The notes beneath the pieces are model-generated. The model was not told where the DNA came from. It made no database searches and saw only the letters and a list, made by a program, of their open reading frames with translations. Shown piece by piece: positions 1-11,514 of a stretch of 64,000 bases of DNA. Numbering within the stretch: position 1 is the stretch's first letter; each line of letters starts with the position of its first letter. Source of the DNA: Tridacna crocea (lineage: Eukaryota; Mollusca; Bivalvia; Cardiida; Cardiidae). The position numbers and the translations under genes were made by a program. The stretch covers positions 15,899,501 to 15,963,500 of the forward strand of contig OX031072.1 of NCBI GenBank assembly GCA_943736015.1, written 5' to 3'.

Positions 1-232
1 TGAGCAGAAATGCAGCAGAAAAATTGACGTTTTGATTGGACAGGCCTCTACTTAGTCAAGCGACAGTTAGAATGCTTATTACATATATGGATTTGAGGGG
101 TTATAAAACACTAATTTCTCTTGTGATTTGTATTTTTCTGTCTCATTCACAACTTAGCAATTTACTGTTTCAAACATCACCGTGGATTCATTAAAGCTAT
201 TCTATGACCACAAAAACACCGATTCCAAAATG

Positions 233-437
233 GTATCAAAAGAGCTCCAGATCGAGGGAGTGATCTTGATTAAAATAAATGGAAATATTATTCATTCTCG
301 TCGTAACCCTAAGTTGTGGGTACTCATTAGAATTGTCTCATCGAAACGATTCTAATGAGTACCCACAACTTAGGTTTCAAAGAGAAATAATGGATTTAGA
401 GAACCATCACTCCCTCTTATCTGGAGCTCTGTATCAA
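233..437. mobile_element. FB-I foldback
   Basis: GTATCAAAAGAGCTCCAGAT and the inverted ATCTGGAGCTCTGTATC. Inner palindrome 310-372 around TTGTGGGTACTCATTAGAAT. It generates the short ORF at 279-524, which I do not believe. Confidence 0.78.
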
Positions 438-568
438 GTCTATGTATCAAAGATGGATCAAAGGCAGTATTCATCTAACATTCTAGTTTCAATCCTGATT
501 CAAAATATAAGACTTGTAGTCTAATTGTCTAAACCATTCTGTCTCAGCTAATCAGATTTCTACCTTAA

Positions 569-765
569 CCCATTACCACACTGCAAAATACTAGACCTAT
601 GCAAATTGAAAGCATTTCCAGATAACATTTTCAAAGTGGCTCAAATGGTGCAATTTTGCTTTGATAGGGTAGAAAACTTTGTGGGAAAAGGAGAAAATGC
701 TGGTTACCAGCATTTTCTCCTTTTTCCCACAATGTTTTCAAAAGGCGTCATTGTGTGGTAAAGGG
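569..765 (+). mobile_element. PB-A MITE (piggyBac-like)
   Basis: TTAA at 565-568 and 766-769, ends CCCATTACC...GGTAAAGGG, central hairpin GAAAATGCTGGTTACCAGC. Confidence 0.8.
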
Positions 766-1117
766 TTAAAATGGTTTGTTAATATGATCTTTGATTCCCA
801 TGTTTAGTCACTGAATATAAACCATTTCCAATGTTAAAACATACCAAAGAACCTTTCTCCAACAATTTAAAATTCAGCTCTGTCTCTAAACTTCAAGCTT
901 TGCAATCTGATAGGAAAAGACTAAATATTTTGGCCAATCGGATGTTAAACTTTAAAATTTTGATATCATCATTTGCTAAATGTGACAAAAAACGATGGTA
1001 TTTTTCAATGATCCCATGCTGGTTAGTAACATTTTTTTCTCTACTCACAATGGTTTAAAATAAGGCGGCTCTCTTGGGGCCTTTGAAACAAGATTTCTTC
1101 GTAGAATGATAATTCAA
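766..1117. other. No recognised feature
   Basis: AT-rich. A 75-codon ORF (831-1058) has no recognisable motif, splice context or repeat link. Confidence 0.6.
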
Positions 1118-1375
1118 ATGAGCTATGCCCTGGTAAAATGTGGCTAAACATCTCTCATAGATGTATTTTACTTATAAACAAGGCATCACATAACTGTGGA
1201 TGAATAAAAACCATCTTCTCTAACAATCGACTTGTATCCGGAGATAGACTGGTCCTGAGAATTGCAGGAACTTGACAAATTGCAAAAAGTTTTGACTCGT
1301 GTCAGCCTGCGTAATACGCACAGGCTGACATGACACCATACTTTTTGTAGAAGCATTAAAACCCCTTTTCACATA
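1118..1375 (+). mobile_element. PAL-E element
   Basis: Starts GAGCTATGCCCTGGTAAAAT. Central palindrome CGTGTCAGCCTGCG / CGCACAGGCTGACATG at 1298-1332, end ACCCCTTTTCAC. PAL-E consensus is GAGCCATGCTCTGTGAAAAG with the same text inverted at the far end. Confidence 0.7.
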
Positions 1376-1622
1376 CATGTAGCATATCTCAAATTATTAC
1401 AGTTGTTATACAAGGTATAATTTATGCAAGGATTAGTAGTGTTCTTCATAACTGATACAAGATTTATATAATTTCAGGTTAGATGTAAACATACTTTTAT
1501 ACTATTAAGTAAAAAATCCTTAGAATGTTATTTTTCAGTGGATACAATACTCTTCCAGTTTTGTTTTTTTTACAAATCCATCTACAGCTGTCCAAACCAT
1601 TAGAGTGCCTTTAACAACTTAA

Positions 1623-1843
1623 CCCTTTACCTGACAATTCCAACTTTAAACACCTCTTTGAAAGAAGCCTTTTGAAAACATTGTGAGAAAAGGAGAAAAT
1701 GCTGGTAACCAGCATTTTCTCATTTTCCTGCAATCTTTCGTTCCCTTTCTACAAAACATTTTAATTCTTTAGTCACAATTATTTTGTTATCTGCAAATGC
1801 TTTCAATTTGCACCAATCTAAAATTTTGTTGTTTGGTCCAGAG
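1623..1843 (-). mobile_element. PB-A MITE
   Basis: TTAA on both sides (1619-1622 and 1844-1847). The hairpin near 1690-1725 is intact except at its outer right arm. Confidence 0.8.
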
Positions 1844-2149
1844 TTAAATGGCTTCTTGGGACCAGTACGTTTTAATCAAAATCATACTGCACAAAACATG
1901 CTACCTAATCCTTGATCTTTGATCTTTTCTGTCCTCCTTGGCTGCTCCAATCTGAATAAAAGCAGCATTGAAACTGCACATTCTGGGGTTCATTTCTAGA
2001 CCAAGAATCTCAGATTTCTGAGGCCCTTATGGGTTTTAACACATAATTCTTAAACCCAATTTGCACCATGTTTCTCCAGCTGACTTTTTAACTTGTGCAT
2101 TGACTGCCACTACATTTTTTTTTTTTTAAACTCTTTCAATACCTGTGTG

Positions 2150-2245
2150 GACCATAGTAGCTCTTGCGGATGGTGTAGATCAAGATCAGACTGCACAAAA
2201 TGTGTAGGCTAATCTTGGGTCAACACTGTGCGATACCAGATGCTA
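2150..2245 (+). repeat. PAL-D palindrome
   Basis: GTGTAGATCAAGATCAGACT with a partly decayed right arm. PAL-D copies often follow text like GGCTGCTAAGCGCGACTCGC and precede CCGATAAGGAGATATTA. Confidence 0.6.
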
Positions 2246-2324
2246 CACTTTGACAAAAAAGTATCTCTATTTGTAGTGAATCTGTATGTTTAGACATGCA
2301 AAGTCTCCAGTTTTGTCAATAGGG

Positions 2325-2492
2325 ACTGATATCTCTCTCTTTCTGTTCTCAGACTATCTCTCTTTATGTCTCTGTCTCTCTCTATCCCTCTCTGTCCCTC
2401 TATCTCTCTCTATCTCTCTCTGCTTCTCTCTCTCTCTATCTCTCTCTCTTTGTCTGTCTGTCTCTCTCTCACTCTCTCTCAGACTCTATGGT
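2325..2492 (+). repeat. (TCTC)n polypyrimidine tract
   Basis: About 165 bases of CTCT-rich simple repeat. The ORF across it is low complexity. Confidence 0.9.
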
Positions 2493-3190
2493 GAATTATA
2501 GGACATCTTTTTCTTTTCTTTAATTTCTATATTCAAGTTAAACCTGAAACCCTTCCAGAATACACACAAAAAATCCCTTCATTACATTACAATGTAACAA
2601 ATTTAACATGAACAGAAAAAACATGCAAAATGAACATGCATTTCAAGGGGAGGGGGTGTGGTGAGAGCTAGAAGAGGAGGGGGGTATACCATTAAATCCT
2701 GCAATCCTGATGCATCAAAAACGATAACAAATTACTGACAGGACAAAATGTTTCAGAAAACAATATGGGAAAAGGACAAAATCAGCTCATAGCAAAGTTT
2801 TCTACCTTCTACATAATGTTTTCTAGCATGTCATTCCACCTAAAAGACGACTTGCCACTTTTATCAACATTACGGGAAAACTAGAACTTTTTAATGCAAA
2901 ACATGAAATTGCTCCTTGTTATTACACATCTTTCAATTCATTGTAATTTTAGACTGGTCTAAACTGAAAGCAACTTAAAAACCAAGCATATAGATGTATG
3001 TCAACTGATAAATCTATAATTGATTTTAAGCCGCTCTCTCAAGCACCATTTGAAAACAGTATATGAACGGGAACAATAAAAAAATATATATTAGCTCGTT
3101 TTTAATTTTCCCACAATGTTTTCCAAGCTGTGAAATTATTTTCTATCAAGATTTTTTGTTTGTAACTTGTTACCGTTTTTGATGGGCTTT
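2493..3190. other. No recognised feature
   Basis: AT-rich unique-looking DNA. A PB-A-like scrap (AATATGGGAAAAGGACAAAA) lies near 2762. Confidence 0.55.
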
Positions 3191-3196
3191 CCTTAA

Positions 3197-3380
3197 CACT
3201 AACGGACAACAAAATTTGAAACTTGTCCGGATTGAAAAAGCTCGAAGACGACCTAACCAAAATAGCGTAACTGATGGGATTATGTCTTCAAGAAAGTAGA
3301 AAACATTTCTGGAAAAGGAGAAAATGCAGTTTACCTGCCTTTTCTCCTTTTTAAACAATGTTTTCAAAAACGTTTTCCTA
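3197..3380 (+). mobile_element. PB-A MITE, degraded
   Basis: TTAA at 3193-3196, then the left-arm text and a weakened hairpin (GAAAATGCAGTTTACCTGC). It is followed at 3384 by the start of another truncated copy. Confidence 0.6.
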
Positions 3381-3428
3381 GTCAAACTCTTTACAAGACA
3401 ACAAATTTTAAGACTAGTTCAAATTTAA

Positions 3429-3647
3429 CTCTTTACCAAACAACAACGTTTTAGACTGGTCCAAATTTCAAGCACTTACATACAACAAAATAAGCATAAC
3501 TCAGAAATTGAAATTGTTTCCAGCAGTGTAGAATATATTGAGGAAAAAGAGAAAATGCTGGTTACCAGCATTTTCTCCTTTTCGCACTATATTTTCAGAC
3601 GGCCTCTTTCTCAGTGTCTTGAAAACCAGGGAATGTTTTGGAAAGGT
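3429..3647 (+). mobile_element. PB-A MITE
   Basis: TTAA at 3425-3428 and 3648-3651. CTCTTTACC left end and hairpin GAAAATGCTGGTTACCAGC. Confidence 0.8.
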
Positions 3648-3651
3648 TTAA

Positions 3652-3830
3652 AGGTGCTGCAGAGGATATAATATATGTGGCTGCAAGTCTGAAATTTGTT
3701 TTAAGAAGGGTAAAAAACATTATGGAGAAAGGAGAAAATGCTGGTTACCAGCATTTTCTCCTTTCTCCATATTGTTTTTAGAAGGCTTTTTCCTCGGGAT
3801 CGTTGAAAGTCGGGGTTGTGTGGTAAAGAG
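3652..3830 (+). mobile_element. PB-A MITE, 5'-truncated, co-varied hairpin
   Basis: Abuts the previous copy and ends GGTAAAGAG|TTAA at 3831-3834. The hairpin arms are ATGGAGAAAGG and CCTTTCTCCAT: both sides changed together from the family's GGGAAAAGG/CCTTTTCCC. Confidence 0.75.
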
Positions 3831-3856
3831 TTAAATGCTTGTTTGTACATTAAAAG

Positions 3857-4091
3857 GTTGACACCTTATCAAATAACAAAATTTTAGACTTGTTCAAAAC
3901 GAAAGCACCAGCAATTAAACCACATAGCAAATGTAATTCTAATGTAATCTGTCGTCAAAATAATAGAAGAAATAGCAGTGAATGGATAAAATGCTGGTTA
4001 TTAATGTTACCAGCATATTTCTCCTTTTCCCTCTATATCTTTGAAAGCATTTTTTTCAGCATGGTGAAAACTTGTTTTTGGATGCCTTAAG
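3857..4091 (+). mobile_element. PB-A MITE, degraded
   Basis: Left-arm text (AAATTTTAGACTTGTTCAAA), then a hairpin with an inserted TTAATGT in its loop. Confidence 0.6.
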
Positions 4092-4309
4092 CTTGATATT
4101 TTCTATGATAGAATTGTATGTTTTATTTGAAACCTCATATAATGACTATAATGAAATTTCAGCCCAGGAAAACCAGTGATGGGATAAGGACGGGGCGTTA
4201 TAGTAAACACTACAGGCACGTGATTTCTCTAAACAAACTTGGCTCTAAATTATACCCAAAAATAGATACATGTATGTGCTATATTCTGAAAAAAGGGAAT
4301 TAATACATT

Positions 4310-4530
4310 TCTCTAAGCATTTATAAACAAGACATATCACATGACTATGGATCCATAACAAACATCTTCTTTATCAATCGACTGAATCATGGTGTCCACT
4401 GATCCTTTGACAAGCAGGAAACTGACCAAAAGCAAAATGTATTGACCCATGTCAGCCTGCGCAGTCCGCGCAGGCTGACATGGGTCATTACTTTTTGCAA
4501 AAATATTATTGGTTAAATCAAATATGTCCC
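4310..4530 (+). mobile_element. PAL-E element, truncated
   Basis: Palindrome CCATGTCAGCCTGCGCAGTC / CGCGCAGGCTGACATGG at 4448-4486. The terminal parts are decayed. Confidence 0.7.
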
Positions 4531-4974
4531 ACATTTTGAAATCTAGACCGAGATATAAATATGGGACAAATTGGAATTTGTAAGGGTCCAGGTAATCCTT
4601 GACTAGAGCTGAAAATATTATCTATATGAAAACTTGAACTGATAGGCAATTTGTATGAAAGATTCTAAATTTTATGTGTAATTCAAAGTAAAAAAAAAAA
4701 CTGCAAATCTAAATACTATGTGTGATTCATAGTAACTACGAACTTCCTGTAACTACAACCATAAGAATGATGGATGGTAGTATGTTTGCATAAGCTTGTG
4801 CTTATAATTGAGACACCGTGCATTAGTGTTTATTCTGTGGTTTCTAAAAGATGGAAAACGTGCTTGCATAAAAAGATATATCTTTAATTTGGTATATCAT
4901 TGTTCCACACTGCAAAACTACAACCTGCCATATTACTGTTTGACATAGACTTGATTGATTGAATTTGCATTTAT

Positions 4975-5262
4975 ATATTGTCGCCACCGGTTGCCCATTT
5001 TGGCGACGTCCCCCAAAGGCTGTTGTTATGGGGGATAGTGCAGATACAGTACGAAACCCATCTTAAGTTACACCTGGTTCTTTTACATACTCGGTGTAAA
5101 GCACCGTCACACTGGACCCTTGGTTTAATGTCTCATCCAAAAGACTATTTATAGCAACTTTAGATGATCATCCATGGGAATCGAACCCATATCCTCAAGT
5201 GACTCAAAACATCACGATCACAAGTCCAACACTCTACCTGTAGAGCTACGCATGCTGGTCTG
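4975..5262 (-). mobile_element. tRNA-derived SINE
   Basis: On the minus strand TAGCTCTACAGGTAGAGTG (A box) and GGGTTCGATTCCCATGGA (B box, 5174-5191) form a tRNA-like head, followed by a body including GTCTTTTGGATGAGACATTA. It is not a tRNA gene because the arms do not pair fully. Confidence 0.7.
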
Positions 5263-5561
5263 ATATAGACTTTATTTACACTAACCCTTATGTATCACCT
5301 TACTCCTACAGGATAGAGCCTTAATGGTTTTTCAAAATGTGGGATAAATGGAACGACACCATATTACTGACCTGTAGTCTGATTTAATTCCCTTATGAGC
5401 ATAGCTCCTATATAGAAAGTTTTCTATGGCAAAGGCTGTCTAAAAATCAAGTGCCTGTGGTTATGACTGAGAGAAACGAGTAAACAGTTATTATCACCTC
5501 AGTCTGCGAGGTTTTCAGACACTTAACAAAGATATCGATATTTGCAGAAATTGTCCAATGA

Positions 5562-5737
5562 CCCTTTACCATACGAAAAAAAAAATGTAGACTTGTCTAA
5601 ATTGAAAGCATTTGAAGGCTACAATGTCAATGTAATTAAAGTAATGCTAGTTACTAGCATTTTCTCCTTTTCCTATTGTGTTTTCAGAAGCCTTCCTATT
5701 TCAGAGATGTTAAAACTTGGGATTGTGAGGTAAAGAG
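5562..5737 (+). mobile_element. PB-A MITE, part of hairpin lost
   Basis: CCCTTTACC start and GGTAAAGAG|TTAA end. Only the inner hairpin (AATGCTAGTTACTAGCATT) remains, itself with a matched change in both arms. Confidence 0.7.
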
Positions 5738-6076
5738 TTAACCCATTAGAGCACTGAACTAATAGATCATACCTTTTAATTTAGGACCAACAACTGACAG
5801 TATTGCAATTTAAAGATTTTTTTTTTTTGAAATATCATGTCAAATAGAAGAGGACATTGTATTTCTAAGGTCAAAAATGCATATTCCATGCACTGATAGC
5901 TAAGTCTGTGATTACTAATATTTCAGGCATTAGCAGAAGAAAAGACCACAATATTTTTTTTATCCCTTTGGTCGAAATATCTCACAAAGAATAGAGTCTA
6001 AGATAACAGTGTACTTTATTTGCAGCCTGAGTTTGATCTACAATGTCCGCATAATCTCAACCAGTTTATGAGTTCA

Positions 6077-6297
6077 CCCTTTACCACACAATCCAGACTT
6101 ATAACGACCCTGAGGAAGAAGCCTTTTGAAAACATTGTGTGAAAAGGAGAAAATGCTGGTAACCAGCATTCTCTCCTTTTCCAACAATGTTTTCTACTCT
6201 ATCAAGAAAATTTTTTGCCATATTACCCAAATTGAAATTGTTGTCTGCGAATGCTCTCAATTTGGATGTGACTAGAATTTTGTGGTGTGGTAAAGGG
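6077..6297 (-). mobile_element. PB-A MITE
   Basis: CCCTTTACC...GGTAAAGGG ends, TTAA at the right (6298-6301), TTCA at the left, full hairpin near 6146-6182. Confidence 0.8.
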
Positions 6298-6594
6298 TTA
6301 ACTTTTTTTTTTCTCATAAATGCATCAACAATGCAAATCGTTCTTAGCACCAACGGTTATTTTCTAATTACTCGTTTCTCATGTAAAGGATAAAGAAAAA
6401 TATATAAAAAAATTATCAACAGAGAAAATAAACACGTCCGTTCAGAATTCATTCCGGACAGCAGCCGAATAAAACCTCGATAACTCACTGCTCAAATATG
6501 ATCACTCAAAATTTCATTTGAGCTGTGAATCTATGTACTGTGAATCTATGTACTGATTATAGACTTGTTCATAACAAAAAATCAAATCATTTAA

Positions 6595-6662
6595 CCCTTT
6601 CCCAAACGATAAATTTTAGACTCAAAGAGTTTGCAGAAGACAATTTCAAGTTTTGGAAAGGG
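6595..6662 (+). mobile_element. PB-A micro-derivative, 68 bp
   Basis: TTAA at 6591-6594 and 6663-6666. It has a CCCTTTCCC start, the left-arm text AAATTTTAGACT...TTTGCAGA, then directly GGAAAGGG. Hairpin and right arm are missing. Confidence 0.75.
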
Positions 6663-6669
6663 TTAATGA

Positions 6670-7655
6670 TAAATTGTATTTGGCTCTTGAAGTTGATGAT
6701 ATTCGTTTTTTGAAAGGATAGAACAACTTGTGGGTAAGAGCCAAAGACTGGTCTCTTGAAGCAAACAGATCGACCTGATGCTTACAAATTATTGCCTGAT
6801 GGAATAATCGAGGTTTTACTATGTCTAAATATTAAATGATCACTTACCTGAATATGGCACACACCTCATTCCGCTGTAACCTTGTCGGGAAACCTCTGTA
6901 GCTCAGTGATTTAGCTCGATCCCTGCCTGAAAAGCTGGCCACGTGGGCGTGTGTTTTGGCAAGGCACTCAGCTACATCTATACTGCAAATGCTTTCTAAA
7001 GTATTACGTCCAGGGCATATCCTTGAAACAGGCTCCGAATCAACTTCCTTATTTTAGGACAATGCAGATGACAATTAGAAATAGGTTTGGATGGATCAAC
7101 TGCTAGAAAAGGGTTAAAATGCATAAGGCTGGTCACATCAAGGATCCATTTACAAGTATTACAACAGTCTGATTGGTCAATATCATTCAGGGATAGATAT
7201 TTAGAATGCAAAAGTATTGTTAGCATGCATAAAGAGATAAATTGGCCGCAGAGGTCAGTGCTGACTGTTTCCTTGAGTTTCAATGCTAGAAGCATCCTGA
7301 CCACAAGCATCTACTTAGTTGCTTCTAATCTAATTTTCTTACCCTTATTCCTGCCAAATTTAACTAACACGAAACTTTCAAGCCAACAGTAAAAACTCCT
7401 TTTTTCGCAATTTCAAATATATTTTTGGAAGAAAGATATACTGCTCAAACTTTGCTAGGGATCACCATTTTAGATTCAGCCGGTATGTTTGTGTTTCAAA
7501 TTTCAGGGTTTTTTTTTCAGTATGTTGCATTGCAACACTGTAGAAGTAAACCATCTGTGGAAATGGATGTTTTAAATGCAAAAATATACTGTTGCATCAT
7601 GTACGTGTATTGAAAAATCTAAATGATCCCCATCAAAATGTGAATAGTTATCTCC
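6670..7655. other. No recognised gene
   Basis: Apart from the possible SINE scrap at 6893, overlapping ORFs of ~100 codons on opposite strands (7087-7392, 6996-7310) mirror each other and show no domain. Confidence 0.5.
6893..6990 (+). repeat. Possible SINE fragment
   Basis: CCTCTGTAGCTCAGTGATTT resembles a tRNA A box, and GTTTTGGCAAGGCACTCAGC resembles a common SINE body. No B box is clear. Confidence 0.35.
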
Positions 7656-7659
7656 AAAT

Positions 7660-7740
7660 ATCAGATGCTATATCCAAGATCCAAGATCAGACTGCATGTT
7701 CTGAGCAGTCTGATCTTGATCTACACTGTCAGCAAAGGTA
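7660..7740 (+). repeat. PAL-D palindrome
   Basis: CCAAGATCAGACTGCATGTT / CAGTCTGATCTTGATCTACA with CTGTCAGCAAAGGTAAATGAG after it. Confidence 0.7.
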
Positions 7741-7884
7741 AATGAGTCGCCCTTTGACCACTGAACATGAGAAATGAACAAATTCAGTCTTTATGCACAC
7801 AGAATGTTGAAAATTGCAGTACCTGATCAGGCTGCATTTGGAGATTAGCCTTATATGAAACAATAATAATTATTCCTTGTTCAA

Positions 7885-8032
7885 ACAGCCCTGAGGGAAA
7901 TAGCTTTTGAAAACATTCTTTGTAGATCTAGTCTTTCAAAGACAGATTTTGTCATTTCAAAGGAAATTAATTTGGCATCTGCACTTACTTTCAGTTTGGA
8001 CAACTTCAAAATTTTCTTCTTGGGTAAGAAGT
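7885..8032 (-). mobile_element. PB-A remnant without hairpin
   Basis: CCCTGAG...TTTTGAAAACATTCT joined to the far-arm text (CATCTGCACTTACTTTCAGT then TTGGAC). The central palindrome is replaced by unrelated bases. Confidence 0.55.
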
Positions 8033-8476
8033 CAAAAATACATGTACTGTATTACTTTCAAAAAGGTTGACTAATCAGTTTGCTTTCTTCGAGTAACTTT
8101 CAGAGTTTTTTCTTCAAATCTTGGGTAGATCAAGTTAGTCACGTTGTGTGCACTTGCAGGATTTGAGCAATGCCTCAATAAGATACACCAAGCATGTCGT
8201 CTGATATTGATCAATACTGTTCAATGGGATATTTCCAGTAGAAAGGCGTTTGAAATAGCAATCAATATCTGGCCTTTCATTTTTGGATGTAAATCTACAA
8301 GTAATTCATTTAGCAGGTTTATAAAGGGTTAAATATTGCACTCAAAAGCAAAGCTTATTTAGTGACCTATAAAGTTTCAAGGCTCTAGCAAACAGTCAAC
8401 ACGGGACAAGGAATGAATTCTGAAACATTTAACAATTTTTTGGCACTTACGGTTTTCTGCAGCTGGATTGGCAGCT

Positions 8477-8635
8477 AGATCTGCACCTGGATCTGCCCTT
8501 GATCTGCCTTAAAATCTGCATTCAAGTCTGGATCTGCATTTGGATCTGCATACGGATCTGCATCTTGATTCCACATGCGGATCTGCATCTCGCTTCTGCG
8601 TGTGAATCTGCATTTGGACTTGCATTCCATCTATA
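8477..8635 (+). repeat. 12-bp minisatellite GGATCTGCATTT
   Basis: Around a dozen degenerate units of GGATCTGCATTT / GGATCTGCATAC. Confidence 0.8.
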
Positions 8636-8724
8636 AGTCTCTCGTAATTTTTATCAGCTCCAAACATAGAGACTCATTGTCTATCATTGGCTGAAAGTAC
8701 AATGGAGTAATATTTAGATTTTAA

Positions 8725-8940
8725 CTCTTTACCACACAATCCTGACTTTTAACGACCCTGAGAATGAAGTCTTTTGAAAATATTGTTGGACAAGAAGAAA
8801 ATACTGATAACCAGCATTTTCTCCTTTTCCCACAATGTTTTCTGCCGTTCCTAAACCCAATCTTCATTCACATTAAAATTTTGTCATCTGCAAATACCTT
8901 GAATTTGGACCAGTCAATTATTCTGTTGTTAGGAAAAGAG
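8725..8940 (-). mobile_element. PB-A MITE
   Basis: TTAA at 8721-8724 and 8941-8944. Hairpin near 8795-8830 with several mismatches. Confidence 0.78.
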
Positions 8941-8954
8941 TTAATCAATTAGGC

Positions 8955-9236
8955 TTTCTGTTATGTGCAAGCTCAGTCGGTAGATTTAGCATGTAAGACT
9001 CAACCAATAATTTTTTTTCCTGAGATTTAATTATAGTCATTTTGATAGGATTCATACCTCTCCTATCACTGACCATATCTTAGAAAATGGTGATGTGGGA
9101 AAGCAGCCAATGTTGAGTACTGGTAAAAGAGACTCCATGAAAGCAAGGACATGTGCACTGGCAGAAGGGATATAAATGAAATAATTTTAAAAGCTGCATT
9201 AAACACCATACAATCAATCAATCAATCAACTTATAT
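8955..9236 (+). mobile_element. SINE-K with (ATCA)n tail
   Basis: AGCTCAGTCGGTAGATTTAG head, body with GTGGGAAAGCAGCCAATGTT, end GCATTAAACACCATACAATC plus ATCA repeats. Confidence 0.7.
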
Positions 9237-9239
9237 TAC

Positions 9240-9475
9240 AAGTGGATAGTATGGATTCATGATCAGACTGCATGTTCTGAGCAATCTGATCTTGATCTAT
9301 GCCATACACAAAAGACTAAAAATAGCAAATTGCAGAAAAATACACTCCACTAAACTGGGATTTTTTTTTTTGGCTTCTAGGCTCTACCTAAAAAGCGGTG
9401 GTAAAGATTCAAGATCAGAATGCGCACTCTGTGCAGTCAGATCTTGATCCATGCTGTCTGCAAAAGCTTTTGTCT
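9240..9475 (+). repeat. Two PAL-D copies
   Basis: Palindromes at 9255-9302 (GATCAGACTGCATGTTCTGA) and 9405-9465 (GATCAGAATGCGCACTCTGT), each with a right arm ending in GATCT/GATCCATGC. Confidence 0.65.
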
Positions 9476-9639
9476 TTCACTAATGGGAAAGAAAGTGGCA
9501 TGATACTAGTCATGATAAGAGTTTATGATGACCAGGCTTTGCGCTAATATCTCTTAACATAGATAAATTAATAAATAGATTAATAAATTAATTAACAATT
9601 CAATAAATAAATCCCATTGCATTTTTCTTGACAGTGTTG

Positions 9640-9995
9640 TTAACTAGACATGCCCAGGCGGCATCCAAGTCGTTTGTCTTTTACATACTGGGTGTCAAGT
9701 TCAACTTCCGGCTCAGCCAAATTCTTTTCGATGCTTGAGAGTATTCATTGCCTCTGTAATAGTTCTTCCCATCGTACAGTTGAACGCTGTTTCCACAGTA
9801 AATATGTGGAAAAGCAGCCAGTTATAGAATGGTGAGGGCTGGTGAAAAAAATCCTGGGATGCATAGATAGACCTGTGCATTTGCCTCTCCGATTTAACTG
9901 AAACAGCGTATGGGATGCATAGATAGATCTGTGCAATAGCCTCTCCGATTTAACTGAAACAACGTTGAAAAAGGCGTCAAAATCAAACAACACAA
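9640..9995 (+). mobile_element. SINE-K copy with internal duplication
   Basis: GGCTCAGCCAAATTCTTTTC, GTGGAAAAGCAGCCAGTTAT and AACAACGTTGAAAAAGGCGT follow SINE-K order. A 56-bp tandem duplication (GGGATGCATAGATAGACCTG) occupies about 9856-9967. Confidence 0.55.
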
Positions 9996-10427
9996 TTTAT
10001 GTTAAAACACCGAATTCAGAGAAAATGCTTGTCCAACTTGCCTGTCATGTAAAATATGGTCTGTGGAATCGCGCCGACCCTTCGATTTTACAATCGATGA
10101 AATACGATAATATACCCTAAAATACACTGGATTTTTCGGCTACAAAGCAATCGCATATCTGAAAATTAAATTTACGTGCTTAGATTCGTCTTAAACAACT
10201 ATTTGGATAGTTTAAAATGCATTTTATCAACGATAAAACTCAGTGAAACGGTTCCAGGGAGCAAAGGAAGCAGCCGACAATGTACATGCGGATCACTTCG
10301 GTCATATATATACGATATAATACATTGTATATGTCAAAATGATATTTTTAGTAAAACCGTGTCTATTTCATTCTATTTTAAGAGCGGCTGTTTCCAGTAA
10401 GACTCACAGATCGTAAATAAATATGGA
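9996..10427. other. No recognised feature
   Basis: AT-rich. ORF 10176-10400 has no supporting signal. Confidence 0.55.
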
Positions 10428-10560
10428 CTATTTTCTGTGAAAAGGGGCTTGAATACAACTACAAAAAAGTCTCGGCCCAGTTTAGCCTGTGCAGTCCGCA
10501 CAGGCTGACCTAAGCAGCCAAGACTTTCTGCTATATGACAATTCTTTGCTTACTACAGGA
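10428..10560 (+). mobile_element. PAL-E fragment
   Basis: GTGAAAAGGGGCTTGAATAC, then palindrome GTTTAGCCTGTGCAGTCCGC / GCACAGGCTGAC. Confidence 0.6.
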
Positions 10561-11008
10561 CCAGTTTACGACGTGACTCAGTCGAAAGTTCGACAAGTTC
10601 GAAAGTTTGAATTTTAATTAACTTACTATTTTACGCTTATGACAAATTGAATAACTCACCATCTTACACACAATGACGTCACTCTTCAGGGGATGTTGCT
10701 GATTTTACCACGCTTTCCTTGCACTGTGTTTATAGAGCCGAATTCGCATGTCATGTTAGAACTCCCCTTACTTTTTATGACCCTGTGTAATTCCTGCATT
10801 TGTTTTTTTCCTTGCCTTCTGTTACACCTTTTGGCTTCTCAACCAAAATGGATAATTCCCTTTTTTTGCATAAGTCAAACACACAAAGTTCATTTGTTTC
10901 TCCATTCCATTTTAGTGATTGATTAATGTCATATTTCAAACCTATCCACGTATCATAAGTGACAACAACTCACTTGGAGTCAAGCTACAGCTCAAATCTT
11001 AACCTGGG
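10561..11008. other. No recognised feature
   Basis: A hydrophobic 77-codon ORF (10693-10926) lacks splice or start support. Confidence 0.55.
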
Positions 11009-11012
11009 TTAA

Positions 11013-11228
11013 CTCTTTACCCAAATATTCCAAATGCATTGACCTGAGAAAGAACCTTTTTTGAAATTGTGTTGGAAAAGAAGAAAATAAATTCTGAAAA
11101 CATAGTCGATAACCGGCATTTTATCCTTTTCCCACAATGTTTCCTACACTTTCTTACAGAGATTTGATTTTTTAGTCATGTTTACTTTCTTATCTGTCAA
11201 AGTGGTTTTCGTTTGGTTTAGAGTACAA
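11013..11228 (-). mobile_element. PB-A MITE, abutting PB-B
   Basis: TTAA at 11009-11012. Worn hairpin (AACCGGCATTTTATCCTTTT). Its right end GGTTTAGAG runs into TACAA, which also serves as the left flank of the next element. Confidence 0.65.
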
Positions 11229-11450
11229 CCCTTTACTCCACAGATACTCATTTCTACGCACTGCTTGCAGGAGCCTTTGGAAAACAGTGTGGAAAAAGGT
11301 GACATTGCTCATGACGAGCAATTTCTGTTTTTGCCACAATGTTTTTGTACATTATCAAATGGTGTTATATAAACATAAGAAATGGCTTCATCCTTGCTGT
11401 TATTTAGAGTCAATAAGAGATACCATAGAAATGCCTTATGGGGTAAAGGA
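11229..11450 (+). mobile_element. PB-B MITE
   Basis: CCCTTTACTCCACAG start, core ATTGCTCATGACGAGCAAT, end GGGTAAAGGA|TTAA. PB-B has the same frame as PB-A but a different core and outer arms (ACAGATACTCATTT / AAATGCCTTATGGGGT). Confidence 0.8.
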
Positions 11451-11514
11451 TTAAACAGTTACAGGAAGTAGAAATAAACCTGTAGTCGATGAAAAACCGT
11501 TTATGTGCCTCTCT

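Noticed and set aside
279..524. Secreted protein starting MEILFILVVTLSCGYSLELS
   Set aside because: The signal-like start is produced by the FB-I foldback and the frame crosses its palindrome.
2286..2501. Ser/Leu-rich ORF
   Set aside because: It translates a TCTC simple repeat.
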